64,000 bases of DNA, taken from NCBI GenBank assembly GCA_005768755.1, contig VAFL01000004.1, positions 124,001-188,000 of the forward strand, written 5' to 3'. A program made the translations under genes and the position numbers. Source of the stretch: Paracoccus denitrificans (GTDB taxonomy: Bacteria; Pseudomonadota; Alphaproteobacteria; Rhodobacterales; Rhodobacteraceae). Below, piece after piece: positions 50,872 through 59,247 of this stretch (position 1 is the stretch's first letter; the number at the start of each line of letters is the position of its first letter). The notes under the pieces are model-generated. The model did not search any database. It was not told the DNA's origin and saw nothing but the letters and a program-made list of their open reading frames with translations.

Positions 50872-51612
50872 ATGCAGATTGCGATGACAGCCAACTCTGA
50901 AATTCTGGTCGTCGACGATGACAGCGAGATCCGCAGCCTGCTGGCGCGCTATCTTGCCAGCCAGGCTTTTCGCGTGCGCAGCGCCGCCAGCCGCCGCGAA
51001 TTTGAAACACAGCTGGCGCAGGGACTGCCGGATCTGGTGGTGCTTGATGTTTTGTTGCCCGATGGCTCGGGCCTGGAAATATGCCGCGACCTCAGCGGGC
51101 AGCACCCGCAACTGCCCGTCATCATGCTGACGGCCCTGAAAGAGGATGTCGACCGGATCATCGGGCTGGAAATCGGCGCGGACGATTACCTTGGCAAGCC
51201 GTTCAACCCCCGCGAACTTGTGGCGCGGATCAAGGCGGTGCTGCGCCGCCGCGCGCCAGCGGGTGACGCTGCCGCAGAACCGATGCGCCGCTACCGATTT
51301 GCCGGCTGCACGGTCGATATCGAAAGGCGGCAGGTCCTTGCCCGCGACGGCAGCGAGGTTGATCTGACCGGCGCCGAGTTCGATTTGCTGAAGGTGTTTC
51401 TGGAACGCCCCGGCCGGGTGTTGTCGCGCGACCAGTTGCTGGACCTGACGCAGGGGCGCAACCGCGACCCGTTCGACCGCTCTGTCGATGTCCTGGTAAG
51501 CAGGCTGCGGCGGAAACTGGGCGAAAAGCTTGACGAACCGGCTTTCAAGACCATTCGCAATGGCGGCTACCAACTAGTTCTGTCCGTCGAGGCACAGGCA
51601 GTGTCGCAATGA
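50872..51612 (+). CDS. OmpR-family response regulator
   Basis: A 246-residue regulator (or 242 from ATG 50884). Receiver: EILVVDDDSE, phospho-Asp in VVLDVLLPDG (Asp55 from 50884), Lys in YLGKPFN. The C-terminal winged helix ends FKTIRNGGYQL. AGGA sits directly before 50872, so neither start has ideal spacing. It overlaps the kinase gene by ATGA. It is divergent from the RcnB-like/macAB operon, which it may control. Confidence 0.9.
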   Translation: MQIAMTANSEILVVDDDSEIRSLLARYLASQAFRVRSAASRREFETQLAQGLPDLVVLDVLLPDGSGLEICRDLSGQHPQLPVIMLTALKEDVDRIIGLEIGADDYLGKPFNPRELVARIKAVLRRRAPAGDAAAEPMRRYRFAGCTVDIERRQVLARDGSEVDLTGAEFDLLKVFLERPGRVLSRDQLLDLTQGRNRDPFDRSVDVLVSRLRRKLGEKLDEPAFKTIRNGGYQLVLSVEAQAVSQ

Positions 51613-52871
51613 CCTCGCTTCGCGCCCGGATCGCGGCGCTGCTGATTGCTGCCATACTTGCGGTCGTCGGGCTGGCAACATTCGCGGCCAGCCGGGTGCT
51701 GGGACCGCCCGACCCCGAATTGACGATCGAGCCGGTTGCACGTCAGATCCATGTGCTGGCCGATATGGCCGAGACCGCGCCGGACCTTCTGCGCGAGGCC
51801 GGTGGCATAATCCAGCCCGAACCGGCCGGGACAGAGGTTCTGGAGGGCATCAACCGCTTTCTGACCCATGCCTTGCGCGAAACGGGCCCGGCGCGAACGG
51901 TTCTGGTCAGCCGATCCGACAGCGATGCCGTGCTGATCGCGTCGGTCAAGCTGGCAGACGGAAACTGGCTGGCCTCACCCATTCCGGACCCATCGCCGCC
52001 GGATAATCAATGGCTGATGATGGGTATCTGGCTGTCCGTCATCATCGCGGGCTCTGCTCTGGTATCGCTCTACGCGGCCCGCCGGCTTAGCCGGCCCTTG
52101 GAATTGCTGGAACAGGCGGCACATCGCATCGGCGCGGACGCAACCCTGTCGCCAGTGCCTGAAAACGGCCCCGCAGAAGTGCGCGCAACGGCCAGGGCGC
52201 TTAATCTTCTGTCCAGCAGGCTGAGCAGCGCGATGGAAAGCCGGATGCGCCTTATTGCGGCCGCCGGGCACGATCTGCGCACGCCCATGACACGGATGCG
52301 GTTGCGGGCCGAATTTGTCGAAGATGACGATGACCGGGCGAAATGGCTGGCCGATCTGGAGGAGCTGGACCGCATCGCCGACAGCGCCATCACTCTTGTC
52401 CGCGAAGAGGTCGGCGGCGACGCGCCGCAGGCCTTCAGCCTTGATGATCTTCTGCGCGACATCGCGGCCGAGCTGTCAGAGCTTGGTCAGGCCGTGCAAC
52501 TTGACCAGTTGGATCAGGCAAGGATCAGCGCCAGTCCTTTGGCCATGAAGCGGGCCTTGCGGAACCTGATCACCAACGCAGCGACCCATGGCAGCGGGGC
52601 CGAGCTGTCGCTGAAGCGAAGCGGGCAGGATGCGGTCCTGTCGATCCGCGACAATGCCCCCGGCATTCCCGATCACCTGATCGCGCAAGTGTTCGAGCCT
52701 TTCTTCCGGGTCGATCCCGCGCGGCGCAAGACAGTCGCCGGCGCGGGCCTTGGACTGGCCATCGCGCGCGAGATCATCGAGAGATTCGGGGGGCATCTGA
52801 CGATCAGGAACCGGCGAACCCAGGGACTGATCCAGACGGTCAAATTGCCCCTTACGCCCGAGGAGAGATAG
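51609..52871 (+). CDS. EnvZ-type sensor histidine kinase
   Basis: A 420-residue kinase. Membrane helices at about 7-29 and 136-158 flank a periplasmic sensor of about 105 residues; a HAMP segment (RRLSRPLELLEQAAHRIGAD), HisKA with His221 in GHDLRTP and a HATPase domain with NLITNAATHG and GAGLGLAIAREI follow. It forms a pair with the upstream regulator. The signal is unknown, but the operon context suggests envelope or metal stress. Confidence 0.93.
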   Translation: MTSLRARIAALLIAAILAVVGLATFAASRVLGPPDPELTIEPVARQIHVLADMAETAPDLLREAGGIIQPEPAGTEVLEGINRFLTHALRETGPARTVLVSRSDSDAVLIASVKLADGNWLASPIPDPSPPDNQWLMMGIWLSVIIAGSALVSLYAARRLSRPLELLEQAAHRIGADATLSPVPENGPAEVRATARALNLLSSRLSSAMESRMRLIAAAGHDLRTPMTRMRLRAEFVEDDDDRAKWLADLEELDRIADSAITLVREEVGGDAPQAFSLDDLLRDIAAELSELGQAVQLDQLDQARISASPLAMKRALRNLITNAATHGSGAELSLKRSGQDAVLSIRDNAPGIPDHLIAQVFEPFFRVDPARRKTVAGAGLGLAIAREIIERFGGHLTIRNRRTQGLIQTVKLPLTPEER

Positions 52872-53013
52872 ACAACCTTATCCAGCGGGCCGGCCGGGAA
52901 AAAACATGCGACAAAACGCATTCGTGCAGCCCGAACTTTCGGGCTACTGTCGCAGCAATCGAAATTCCCGGCGAAGCGTCAGAACCGGTCGGGAACGGAT
53001 CGTAGGGCGGGCC

Positions 53014-53472
53014 ATGCTGCTGATTCTCGTTATCATCCGAACAATGATAGGTTTCGATGTGGCTGCACCCGAAAAGCACGCAGTTCCGGCGGAAACCGCA
53101 GCGTTCGAGGTGACAGAATGTTCGCCCCAGACGCGCGCATTGCTGCTGGCAAGGATACGGTCTGACTTCGCCCCCTCGCTAAAGGATACAGGGATTGAGC
53201 AGGCCTATTGCATCGACCCGTTCGGGTTTCAGGCACCAGAGGCCGAGATTGAACTGCTATCCGCCGGTCAGGCCGTCGATCCCGGCATGCCGCGCATGGA
53301 CGGGCAGGGCGGCGAAGCTGCCTGGCTTCTGCGCAATGCGTTCAATGACCGGCCGGCATTGCAGCCCGCGCGCGTGACGGACTGGTTCATGCGCTTCTCG
53401 GGTGACAACAGTTACCAGGCCGTTGCGATCTATCCCGATGGGCGAAGCGCAGTAATTTACTACCGCGATTGA
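53014..53472 (+). CDS. Hypothetical exported protein
   Basis: A 152-residue protein from ATG 53014 (behind AGGG); the frame is open further upstream but without a better site. The N-terminus MLLILVIIRTMIGF looks like a signal or anchor, then a domain with four-residue blocks CSPQTRALLLARIRSDF, AYCIDPFGFQAPEAE and WFMRFSGDNSYQAVAIYPDG. Two Cys in the mature part could pair. I recognise no family. It follows the kinase gene by about 140 nt in the same direction. Confidence 0.55.
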   Translation: MLLILVIIRTMIGFDVAAPEKHAVPAETAAFEVTECSPQTRALLLARIRSDFAPSLKDTGIEQAYCIDPFGFQAPEAEIELLSAGQAVDPGMPRMDGQGGEAAWLLRNAFNDRPALQPARVTDWFMRFSGDNSYQAVAIYPDGRSAVIYYRD

Positions 53473-53787
53473 TCCGCACACTGCCCGGCACTGGATCCGT
53501 TGCGGACCCGAGGGCCAGTCGCCGCCGAAACCTGGATCCGGCGCAAGATTGGTGATCGCCATTTCAACACCAGGCCGGTTGCAGCTGCGACGACGATACC
53601 TGTGGCGCCGATCCAGCCCCAACCCCAAAAGGGCCAGAACCAGCTAAATTGCCTGTGTCTGCGGTCCGGGCGCGGCGGAGTCGGCCGCAGCAAAGGGCAG
53701 GTAGTTGATGGCAATAGCATCGTTGCTGCGGTGCGGCAGCTAACTGGAATATGCGAATCCCGGCATTGCGCTAATCCATATAATTCT
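53473..53787. other. Gap of about 315 nt before the ars operon
   Basis: A minus-strand frame (53460-53720) encodes one likely membrane helix (WFWPFWGWGWIGATGIVVAA), and a different minus-strand frame reads AIAINYLPFAAADSAAPG. Neither has a good start site, and together they look like a decayed small membrane-protein gene. I do not call a gene here. Confidence 0.3.
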
Positions 53788-53803
53788 ATATTTCATGAAA
53801 TAT
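53788..53803. promoter_or_regulatory. Perfect palindrome overlapping the arsR start (ArsR operator)
   Basis: ATATTTCATGAAATAT is a perfect 16-bp palindrome whose last bases include the first two bases of the arsR start codon at 53802. It lies in an AT-rich patch, as expected for an ArsR site. Bound ArsR would block the promoter or translation start region of the operon. Confidence 0.75.
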
Positions 53804-54179
53804 GGAAAAGAATCATGCCCTGACCGCCCTTTCAGCCCTTGCCCATGACACCCGGCTTGATGTGTTTCGCTTGCTTGTCCAGGCCGGGCCGGACGGGCTG
53901 ACGGCTGGAGAGATCGCGGCGGCGCTGAAGGTTCGTGCAAATACGCTGTCGAACAATCTGACCATTCTCAGCACAGCGGGACTGGTGCGGGCAGCGCGTG
54001 AAGGGCGCTCGATCCGGTATTTCTCGGGGATGGATGCGATGCGCAATCTGCTTGCCTTCCTGATGGAAGATTGTTGCGGCGGACGACCAGAGTTCTGTCA
54101 GCCGGTTCTGAACAGGATCGCCAGCGACGACTGCATTTGCGCCTGTTCGGACGCATCTGCAATGGGTCAACCGACATGA
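53802..54179 (+). CDS. arsR: ArsR-family arsenic-responsive repressor
   Basis: A 125-residue winged-helix repressor. LSALAHDTRLDVFRLLV starts the domain, and the recognition helix is VRANTLSNNLTILSTAGLVRA. The C-terminal part is Cys-rich (Cys91, 92, 99, 111, 113 and 115), fitting an As(III) site of the CC plus C type rather than the E. coli CVC type. First gene of arsR-acr3-arsC, overlapping acr3 by ATGA. Confidence 0.92.
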   Translation: MEKNHALTALSALAHDTRLDVFRLLVQAGPDGLTAGEIAAALKVRANTLSNNLTILSTAGLVRAAREGRSIRYFSGMDAMRNLLAFLMEDCCGGRPEFCQPVLNRIASDDCICACSDASAMGQPT

Positions 54180-55225
54180 GCGATGCAGCATCGTCCGCAG
54201 ACAGCCGCCTTGGGCTATTCGAACGCTGGCTGACGCTTTGGGTGGCGCTGGCGATGGTTGCCGGTCTGGTCATCGGGCCGCTTGCGCCGGATCTGGTGGC
54301 AGCGGTGGCCGGGGCCGAGATCGCTTCGATCAACCTTGTCGTCGCGGTCCTGATCTGGGCGATGGTCTATCCGATGATGGTCAATGTCGACCTTGGGGCC
54401 GTGGCCGGGGTCGCGCGTCAACCCAGGGGTCTGTTGATCACACTGGCGGTCAACTGGCTGATAAAACCGTTTTCCATGGCGGCGCTGGCGGTGCTGTTCT
54501 TCGATCATGTCTTCGCGCCGTGGATCGCGCCTCAGGATGCGCAGCAATATATTGCCGGGCTGATCCTGCTGGGTGCTGCACCCTGTACGGCGATGGTGTT
54601 CGTGTGGTCGCAGCTGACCCGCGGGGATGCGACCTATACCCTTGTGCAGGTTTCGGTGAACGACCTTATCATGGTTGTGGCGTTCGCACCCATCGTCGCG
54701 CTTCTGCTTGGCGTGACCGAGATCAGCGTCCCGTGGCAAACGTTGGTCCTGGCGACAGTCCTTTATGTTGTGCTGCCGCTGGCGGCGGGGCTGCTGACAC
54801 GACGGATGCTGGGATCTCAGGCCGCGATTGACAGCTTTTCCGCCCGGATCAAGCCGTGGTCCATCATTGGCCTGATCGCCACGGTCGCGATCCTTTTTGC
54901 CCTGCAGGGCGAGGTGATCGTCAATCGCCCCTTCGTCATCCTGATGATCGCCGTGCCTATTCTGATCCAGAGTTATGGCATCTTCTTTCTGGCCTATGGT
55001 GCGGCTTTTGCCCTGCGCGTGCCGCACCGGATCGCCGCGCCCTGCGCGATGATCGGCACCTCGAACTTCTTCGAGCTTGCGGTGGCGGTCGCGATCAGCC
55101 TGTTTGGCCTGAACTCTGGCGCGGCGCTGGCGACCGTGGTCGGCGTGCTGGTCGAAGTGCCGGTAATGCTGTCACTTGTCGCTTTCGCCAATCGCACCCG
55201 TCGACGTTTCCCGGAGTCAGCATGA
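54176..55225 (+). CDS. acr3: Arsenite efflux transporter ACR3
   Basis: A 349-residue transporter with about ten membrane helices. The family signature LLGAAPCTAMVFVWS contains the essential Cys (Cys137), and the second conserved Glu-containing stretch is IGTSNFFELAVAVA. It exports As(III) using the proton gradient. ATG 54176 overlaps arsR and the stop overlaps arsC, both by ATGA. Confidence 0.95.
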   Translation: MSDAASSADSRLGLFERWLTLWVALAMVAGLVIGPLAPDLVAAVAGAEIASINLVVAVLIWAMVYPMMVNVDLGAVAGVARQPRGLLITLAVNWLIKPFSMAALAVLFFDHVFAPWIAPQDAQQYIAGLILLGAAPCTAMVFVWSQLTRGDATYTLVQVSVNDLIMVVAFAPIVALLLGVTEISVPWQTLVLATVLYVVLPLAAGLLTRRMLGSQAAIDSFSARIKPWSIIGLIATVAILFALQGEVIVNRPFVILMIAVPILIQSYGIFFLAYGAAFALRVPHRIAAPCAMIGTSNFFELAVAVAISLFGLNSGAALATVVGVLVEVPVMLSLVAFANRTRRRFPESA

Positions 55226-55641
55226 TCGTCATCCATCACAATCCCGACTGCGGCACCTCGCGCAACGTGCTGGCAATCATCCGCGCGTCTGGGGCGGAAC
55301 CGGCGGTGATCGACTACCTGTCCGAGGGCTGGACGCGCCCGCAGCTGCTGGCGCTGTTCGCAGCCGCAGGCCTCTCCCCCCGGCAGGCATTGCGCGAGAT
55401 GAAATCACCGGCGGCGGAACTGGGCCTGCTGGCGGATGGCGTCAGCGACGATACGATCCTTGATGCGATGATCGCCCATCCCATTCTGGTCAACCGGCCC
55501 ATCGTCGCCAGTCCCAGGGGTATACGCCTGTGCCGCCCGTCCGAGACCGTGTTGCAGCTTCTGGATCGCCCGCCTGCCGGACCACTCTATAAGGAAGACG
55601 GTCAGATGATCGTGGATGACAAGGGCGAGATCGCCACCTGA
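55222..55641 (+). CDS. arsC: Arsenate reductase (glutaredoxin type)
   Basis: A 139-residue ArsC of the E. coli R773 type. Catalytic Cys10 lies in HNPDCGTSRN, and the Arg residues of the active site correspond to LREMKS and VNRPIV. It reduces arsenate to arsenite with glutathione and glutaredoxin, for export by Acr3. A GCAGCATGCTGC palindrome follows at 55645-55656, but without a T run. Confidence 0.95.
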   Translation: MIVIHHNPDCGTSRNVLAIIRASGAEPAVIDYLSEGWTRPQLLALFAAAGLSPRQALREMKSPAAELGLLADGVSDDTILDAMIAHPILVNRPIVASPRGIRLCRPSETVLQLLDRPPAGPLYKEDGQMIVDDKGEIAT

Positions 55642-55891
55642 CCGGCAGCATGCTGCGTGACGGAATTTCTGCAACCTGTCGCGTCGGCATTGACCGCGCA
55701 GCTTTCGGCGATGGCGCAAACCAATCTGTGTCCGCCCTGATAATTGCATTGAGTTTGCCAGCCGCGTCCGTAAATGCTGTTGGATCAAAAGCAACACGTT
55801 GCCGGTCGCAATCGCTTCTGCAAAGAAGCCTGTGAAACCAAAATTATTTGCCGATCTTTCCAGCGACAGCGGTGACAGGAAGTCAGAGACT

Positions 55892-56040
55892 ATGGTCCGC
55901 AATGCCCCAAGACGCGCCACACTTAGCCGCGAGCGCATTATCAAGGCGGCGCTTGCCGTTGTCGACGCAAAGGGCGTGGAGGGCTTTACGATGCGCCTGC
56001 TCGGGCAGCGCCTGCGCGTGGATCCTGACACCTATGGTCG
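55892..56040 (+). pseudogene. TetR-family regulator, N-terminal stub
   Basis: From ATG 55892 the frame reads RATLSRERIIKAALAVVDAKG, then GFTMRLLGQRLRVDPDTYGR, the DNA-binding start of a TetR-class repressor. After YGR the expected HFPNK and the rest are gone; the frame continues into unrelated sequence inside the next gene. The stub cannot bind ligand. The 250 nt before it (55642-55891) hold nothing I recognise. Confidence 0.75.
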
Positions 56041-56112
56041 CGATGGACCGAAGGACTGTCATGAAGTAAACGTTATGCCGGATCAACCAGGAGGGTTGAT
56101 CAAGGGAACAGA

Positions 56113-57996
56113 ATGGTCGCCGGAAACTCTCGGTCCGAACTTATGCAGTCGGGGCTCAACCTCATCGGTCAGGCCCTGTCGATCTTTGACGCAGACCTTC
56201 GCCTTGCGGTGGCGAACCGGCAATATCAGGCGATGTTCGACCTGCCTGACAACCTGACCCGGCCGGGCGCGTTTTTTGAGGACACGATTCGCTACCTTGT
56301 TCTGCGCGGCGAATATGGCCCGCAGGATGATGCGGATGAGGCCGTGCGCCTGCGGGTCGATCAGGCGCGCACCTTTCAACCCCATTACATGGAGCGCTTG
56401 CGCCCGAATGGTCAATGGATTGCAGTCGAGGGTGCACCGCTGTCGCAGGGCGGATGGGTGACGGTCTATACCGACATTTCCGATACGCGCAGGCAGGAAG
56501 CGCTGCTGCGCACCAGATCCGAAGCGCTTTCCGAACAGGTTCTGGACCATGCCGAGCGTCTGGCGGCAGCCAATCGCAAGCTGGCCTCGACCATCACGAC
56601 ATTACAGGAAACCAAGCGCATCGTGACGGAAACGCAGGCGCGCACGCGTCAGGTCACAGAAATGGTGGCGGCCCATATTGCGCATATGGACCCGGAATTT
56701 CGTTATGTTTTCTCGAACGGGCAGGTCCCGCAGGTCTTTCCGGGGACACGGACGGATATTGTCGGCCTGACGGTCGAACAGGTGCTGGGCAAAGCAAATT
56801 TCGACCTGCTGCGGCCTTATCTGGAACTGGCGCTTTCGGGGCGCAGCCAGGTATTCGAGATCACCGATGCCGAATCCGGGCGACGCATCCGTATCTCGCT
56901 GACACCGGACAGGGGTGGCAACGGCGTCTACATCCTGTCAACGGATGTCACCGCCGAGGTTGAGGTTCGCGAGGCGCTGACCCACAGTTCCCGGCGAGAG
57001 CTTGCAGCCAAGATTACATCCGGTCTTGCCCATGATTTCGGTAATCTGCTGACCGTCATTCTGGGCTTGCAGGATCGGCTGTCTCGCGGCGCTCTGCCCG
57101 GCGATGCGCAGAGCGATGTTCAGGCGACGCTGTCCGCCGCGCGGCGTGGTGTCCAACTGTTGGAACGTATCGGTCAGATTGCGGCCCCCCCAGGGACGAC
57201 GCGCGAACCCGTGCAGCTTCGTTCGCTGCTGGAGGATCTTTGCAAGATGGCGCGGCCCAGCCTGGGTGAGCGTGTGGTGCTGGACTTGCGCTGCGATCTT
57301 CCTGAAACGCAGTTGATGCTTGATCCGGGGCAACTGCAGGATTCGCTGCTGAACCTGATCCTGAATGCCCGCGATGCCATGGCAACCATGCCGGAAGGTG
57401 GAACGATTGTCCTGAATGTGCGCGCGGCCGCGCCTTGGGTGGAATTCCTTGTCACCGATTGCGGCCCGGGCTTCACGCCAGAGGCGTTGACGCGGGCGAC
57501 CGAGCCGTTCTTCTCGACCAAGGGGGGGCAGGGGTCTGGTCTTGGGCTGGCAATGGTTTTCGACCAGACCAAGCTTGCAGGGGGGACGCTGCACCTGTCG
57601 AACCTCAGCAACGGGCGTGGCGCGGCCGCACGGCTGCGCCTGCCGCTTTACCCGGTGCAGCCGCGGATGATACTTCTGGTCGAAGATGACGACAGCCTGC
57701 GCGAGGTGTTGCGTCGGATGCTGATCGCAATGGGCCATTCCGTGATCGAAGCCGCGACCCTTGCCGAAGCGCGAGGCCTTACGGACCTTCCGGGTGTGTC
57801 GCTGATCTTGTCCGATATTCAACTGGGCGACGGTCTGGGGACGGCGCTGATCTCATCCGGCGGTCCGCCCGTGTTGCTGATGACCGCGCTGCCGCAGGGC
57901 GATCCGTTGCGCGAAACCGTCGGCGCTACCGTGCTGACCAAGCCTTTCGACGCGGTCACGCTGGCCGAAACGCTAAGCAAGGTGCTGAATGACTGA
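56113..57996 (+). CDS. PAS hybrid histidine kinase with C-terminal receiver
   Basis: A 627-residue cytoplasmic protein. A PAS-7-like domain (about 10-125, GQALSIFDADLRLAVANRQYQAMF) is followed by a coiled coil (about 130-185), a second PAS (about 190-290), HisKA with His307 in LAHDFGN, HATPase with NLILNARDAM and GQGSGLGLAMV, and a receiver (about 515-627) with Asp568. No membrane helices, so it senses an internal signal. It overlaps the response regulator gene by 8 nt. Confidence 0.9.
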   Translation: MVAGNSRSELMQSGLNLIGQALSIFDADLRLAVANRQYQAMFDLPDNLTRPGAFFEDTIRYLVLRGEYGPQDDADEAVRLRVDQARTFQPHYMERLRPNGQWIAVEGAPLSQGGWVTVYTDISDTRRQEALLRTRSEALSEQVLDHAERLAAANRKLASTITTLQETKRIVTETQARTRQVTEMVAAHIAHMDPEFRYVFSNGQVPQVFPGTRTDIVGLTVEQVLGKANFDLLRPYLELALSGRSQVFEITDAESGRRIRISLTPDRGGNGVYILSTDVTAEVEVREALTHSSRRELAAKITSGLAHDFGNLLTVILGLQDRLSRGALPGDAQSDVQATLSAARRGVQLLERIGQIAAPPGTTREPVQLRSLLEDLCKMARPSLGERVVLDLRCDLPETQLMLDPGQLQDSLLNLILNARDAMATMPEGGTIVLNVRAAAPWVEFLVTDCGPGFTPEALTRATEPFFSTKGGQGSGLGLAMVFDQTKLAGGTLHLSNLSNGRGAAARLRLPLYPVQPRMILLVEDDDSLREVLRRMLIAMGHSVIEAATLAEARGLTDLPGVSLILSDIQLGDGLGTALISSGGPPVLLMTALPQGDPLRETVGATVLTKPFDAVTLAETLSKVLND

Positions 57997-58705
57997 TACC
58001 GCAAAGCAGCTTATCGCCATCCTGGAGGATGAAACGGATATCCGCCGGATCATGCAGGATGTGCTGGAGAATGCCGGCTACCGGACGCTCGGTTTTTCCC
58101 GCGCAACAGAGTTTGAGGCGGCGCTTCGTCGAATCACGCCTGATGCCTGTCTGGTCGATTTGGGCCTGCCGGATCGTGACGGCCTGGCCCTTGTTCATCG
58201 ACTGGCGATGGAGTCGGGCGCGGCAATCATTATCGTTTCGGGTCGTGCCCAGGTGCAGGACCGGGTAACGGGGCTGGAACTGGGGGCAGACGATTATATC
58301 ATAAAGCCGTTTGAACCGGCCGAGCTGCTGGCGCGGCTGCGGGCGCGTCTGCGCCATCCGGCGGGAAGATCCGTGTCCGATCAGCGCAGCAGGGCCGCTT
58401 TCGCGGGTTGGACAGCCGATTTCGACAGATATCTTCTGACCTCGCCCGAGGGTGCCGAGACCGCCATGAGCCATGCCGAGGCTGAAATCCTGCGTATCTT
58501 TCTGGATGCGTCGCGGCGATTGATATCGCGCGCGCAGATGCAGGAAGCACTGGGTGCTGCGGGTGGTGAAAGCTTCGACAGGGCGATGGATGTCAGAATT
58601 TCGCGGTTGCGCAGCAAACTGGGCGAGGACCCGAAAAACCCACAGCTTATCAAGACGATCTACGGCGCGGGCTATATTTTTCTGGCCGAAGTCAACTGGG
58701 TCTGA
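57989..58705 (+). CDS. OmpR-family response regulator
   Basis: A 238-residue regulator. The receiver has LEDETD, Asp57 in CLVDLGLPDRDG and Lys in YIIKPFEP. The winged helix ends IKTIYGAGYIF. It overlaps the hybrid kinase gene by 8 nt and should be its phosphorylation partner. Targets unknown. Confidence 0.92.
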   Translation: MTDTAKQLIAILEDETDIRRIMQDVLENAGYRTLGFSRATEFEAALRRITPDACLVDLGLPDRDGLALVHRLAMESGAAIIIVSGRAQVQDRVTGLELGADDYIIKPFEPAELLARLRARLRHPAGRSVSDQRSRAAFAGWTADFDRYLLTSPEGAETAMSHAEAEILRIFLDASRRLISRAQMQEALGAAGGESFDRAMDVRISRLRSKLGEDPKNPQLIKTIYGAGYIFLAEVNWV

Positions 58706-58717
58706 CCGGGCGACGGC

Positions 58718-59179
58718 TTAGCTGTCGCCAATCCCCATATCGGCCAGCACACGCTGGCGAATAAGGGCAGAATCCCGATCGTTTATGCCCAGCAATCCCG
58801 CAACCAGCCGCACCAGCGATTCCTCGTCCGCGCTGCGCTTGCCGTCGACGTAAGTGATCTCCCACATCGCTTCCAGGACGCCGGAACGGTCGTCCAGTGC
58901 GATGCGATCCTTGATCTGGCGCGTGAACCGGACCGTATCAGGGGCCTCGCCCTCGATCATCTCGGCGGCGGCGCGGCGTTCGGCGGCAACATTCATGTCC
59001 AGCCCGCGCCTGCGGGCCAGGATCTGGTCGATACGCTTCGCTTCTTGCGAGGTATAACGGTCGTCGGCGCGCGCAACCCTGACCAGAAGCGCCGCGATTG
59101 CAACTTCTGCATCCTGCCCCTGCAACGGCGTGCTGGGGTCATCCTGATCGAAAAGGCGGGACATGAGGTTTCGGAACAT
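58718..59179 (-). CDS. TerB-like (tellurite resistance B) family protein
   Basis: A 153-residue all-helical protein with VAIAALLVRVARADDRYTSQE, then MWEITYVDGKRSADEESLVRLVAGLLGI, the two conserved acidic helical pairs of TerB. I chose ATG 59179 (MFRNLMSRLF), as more upstream codons lack similarity. TerB proteins bind metal near membranes; no other ter genes are near, so tellurite resistance is not implied. Convergent with the regulator gene. Confidence 0.85.
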   Translation of the reverse strand: MFRNLMSRLFDQDDPSTPLQGQDAEVAIAALLVRVARADDRYTSQEAKRIDQILARRRGLDMNVAAERRAAAEMIEGEAPDTVRFTRQIKDRIALDDRSGVLEAMWEITYVDGKRSADEESLVRLVAGLLGINDRDSALIRQRVLADMGIGDS

Positions 59180-59247
59180 TTCGGGATCATACGCTATCGC
59201 ACGGAAACGACAAGCGAAATAGCCGGGCAAAACTGCCCCGCATTTGC

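Noticed and set aside
55645..55656. Palindrome GCAGCATGCTGC after arsC
   Set aside because: Short, with no T run on either side; not convincing as a terminator or operator.
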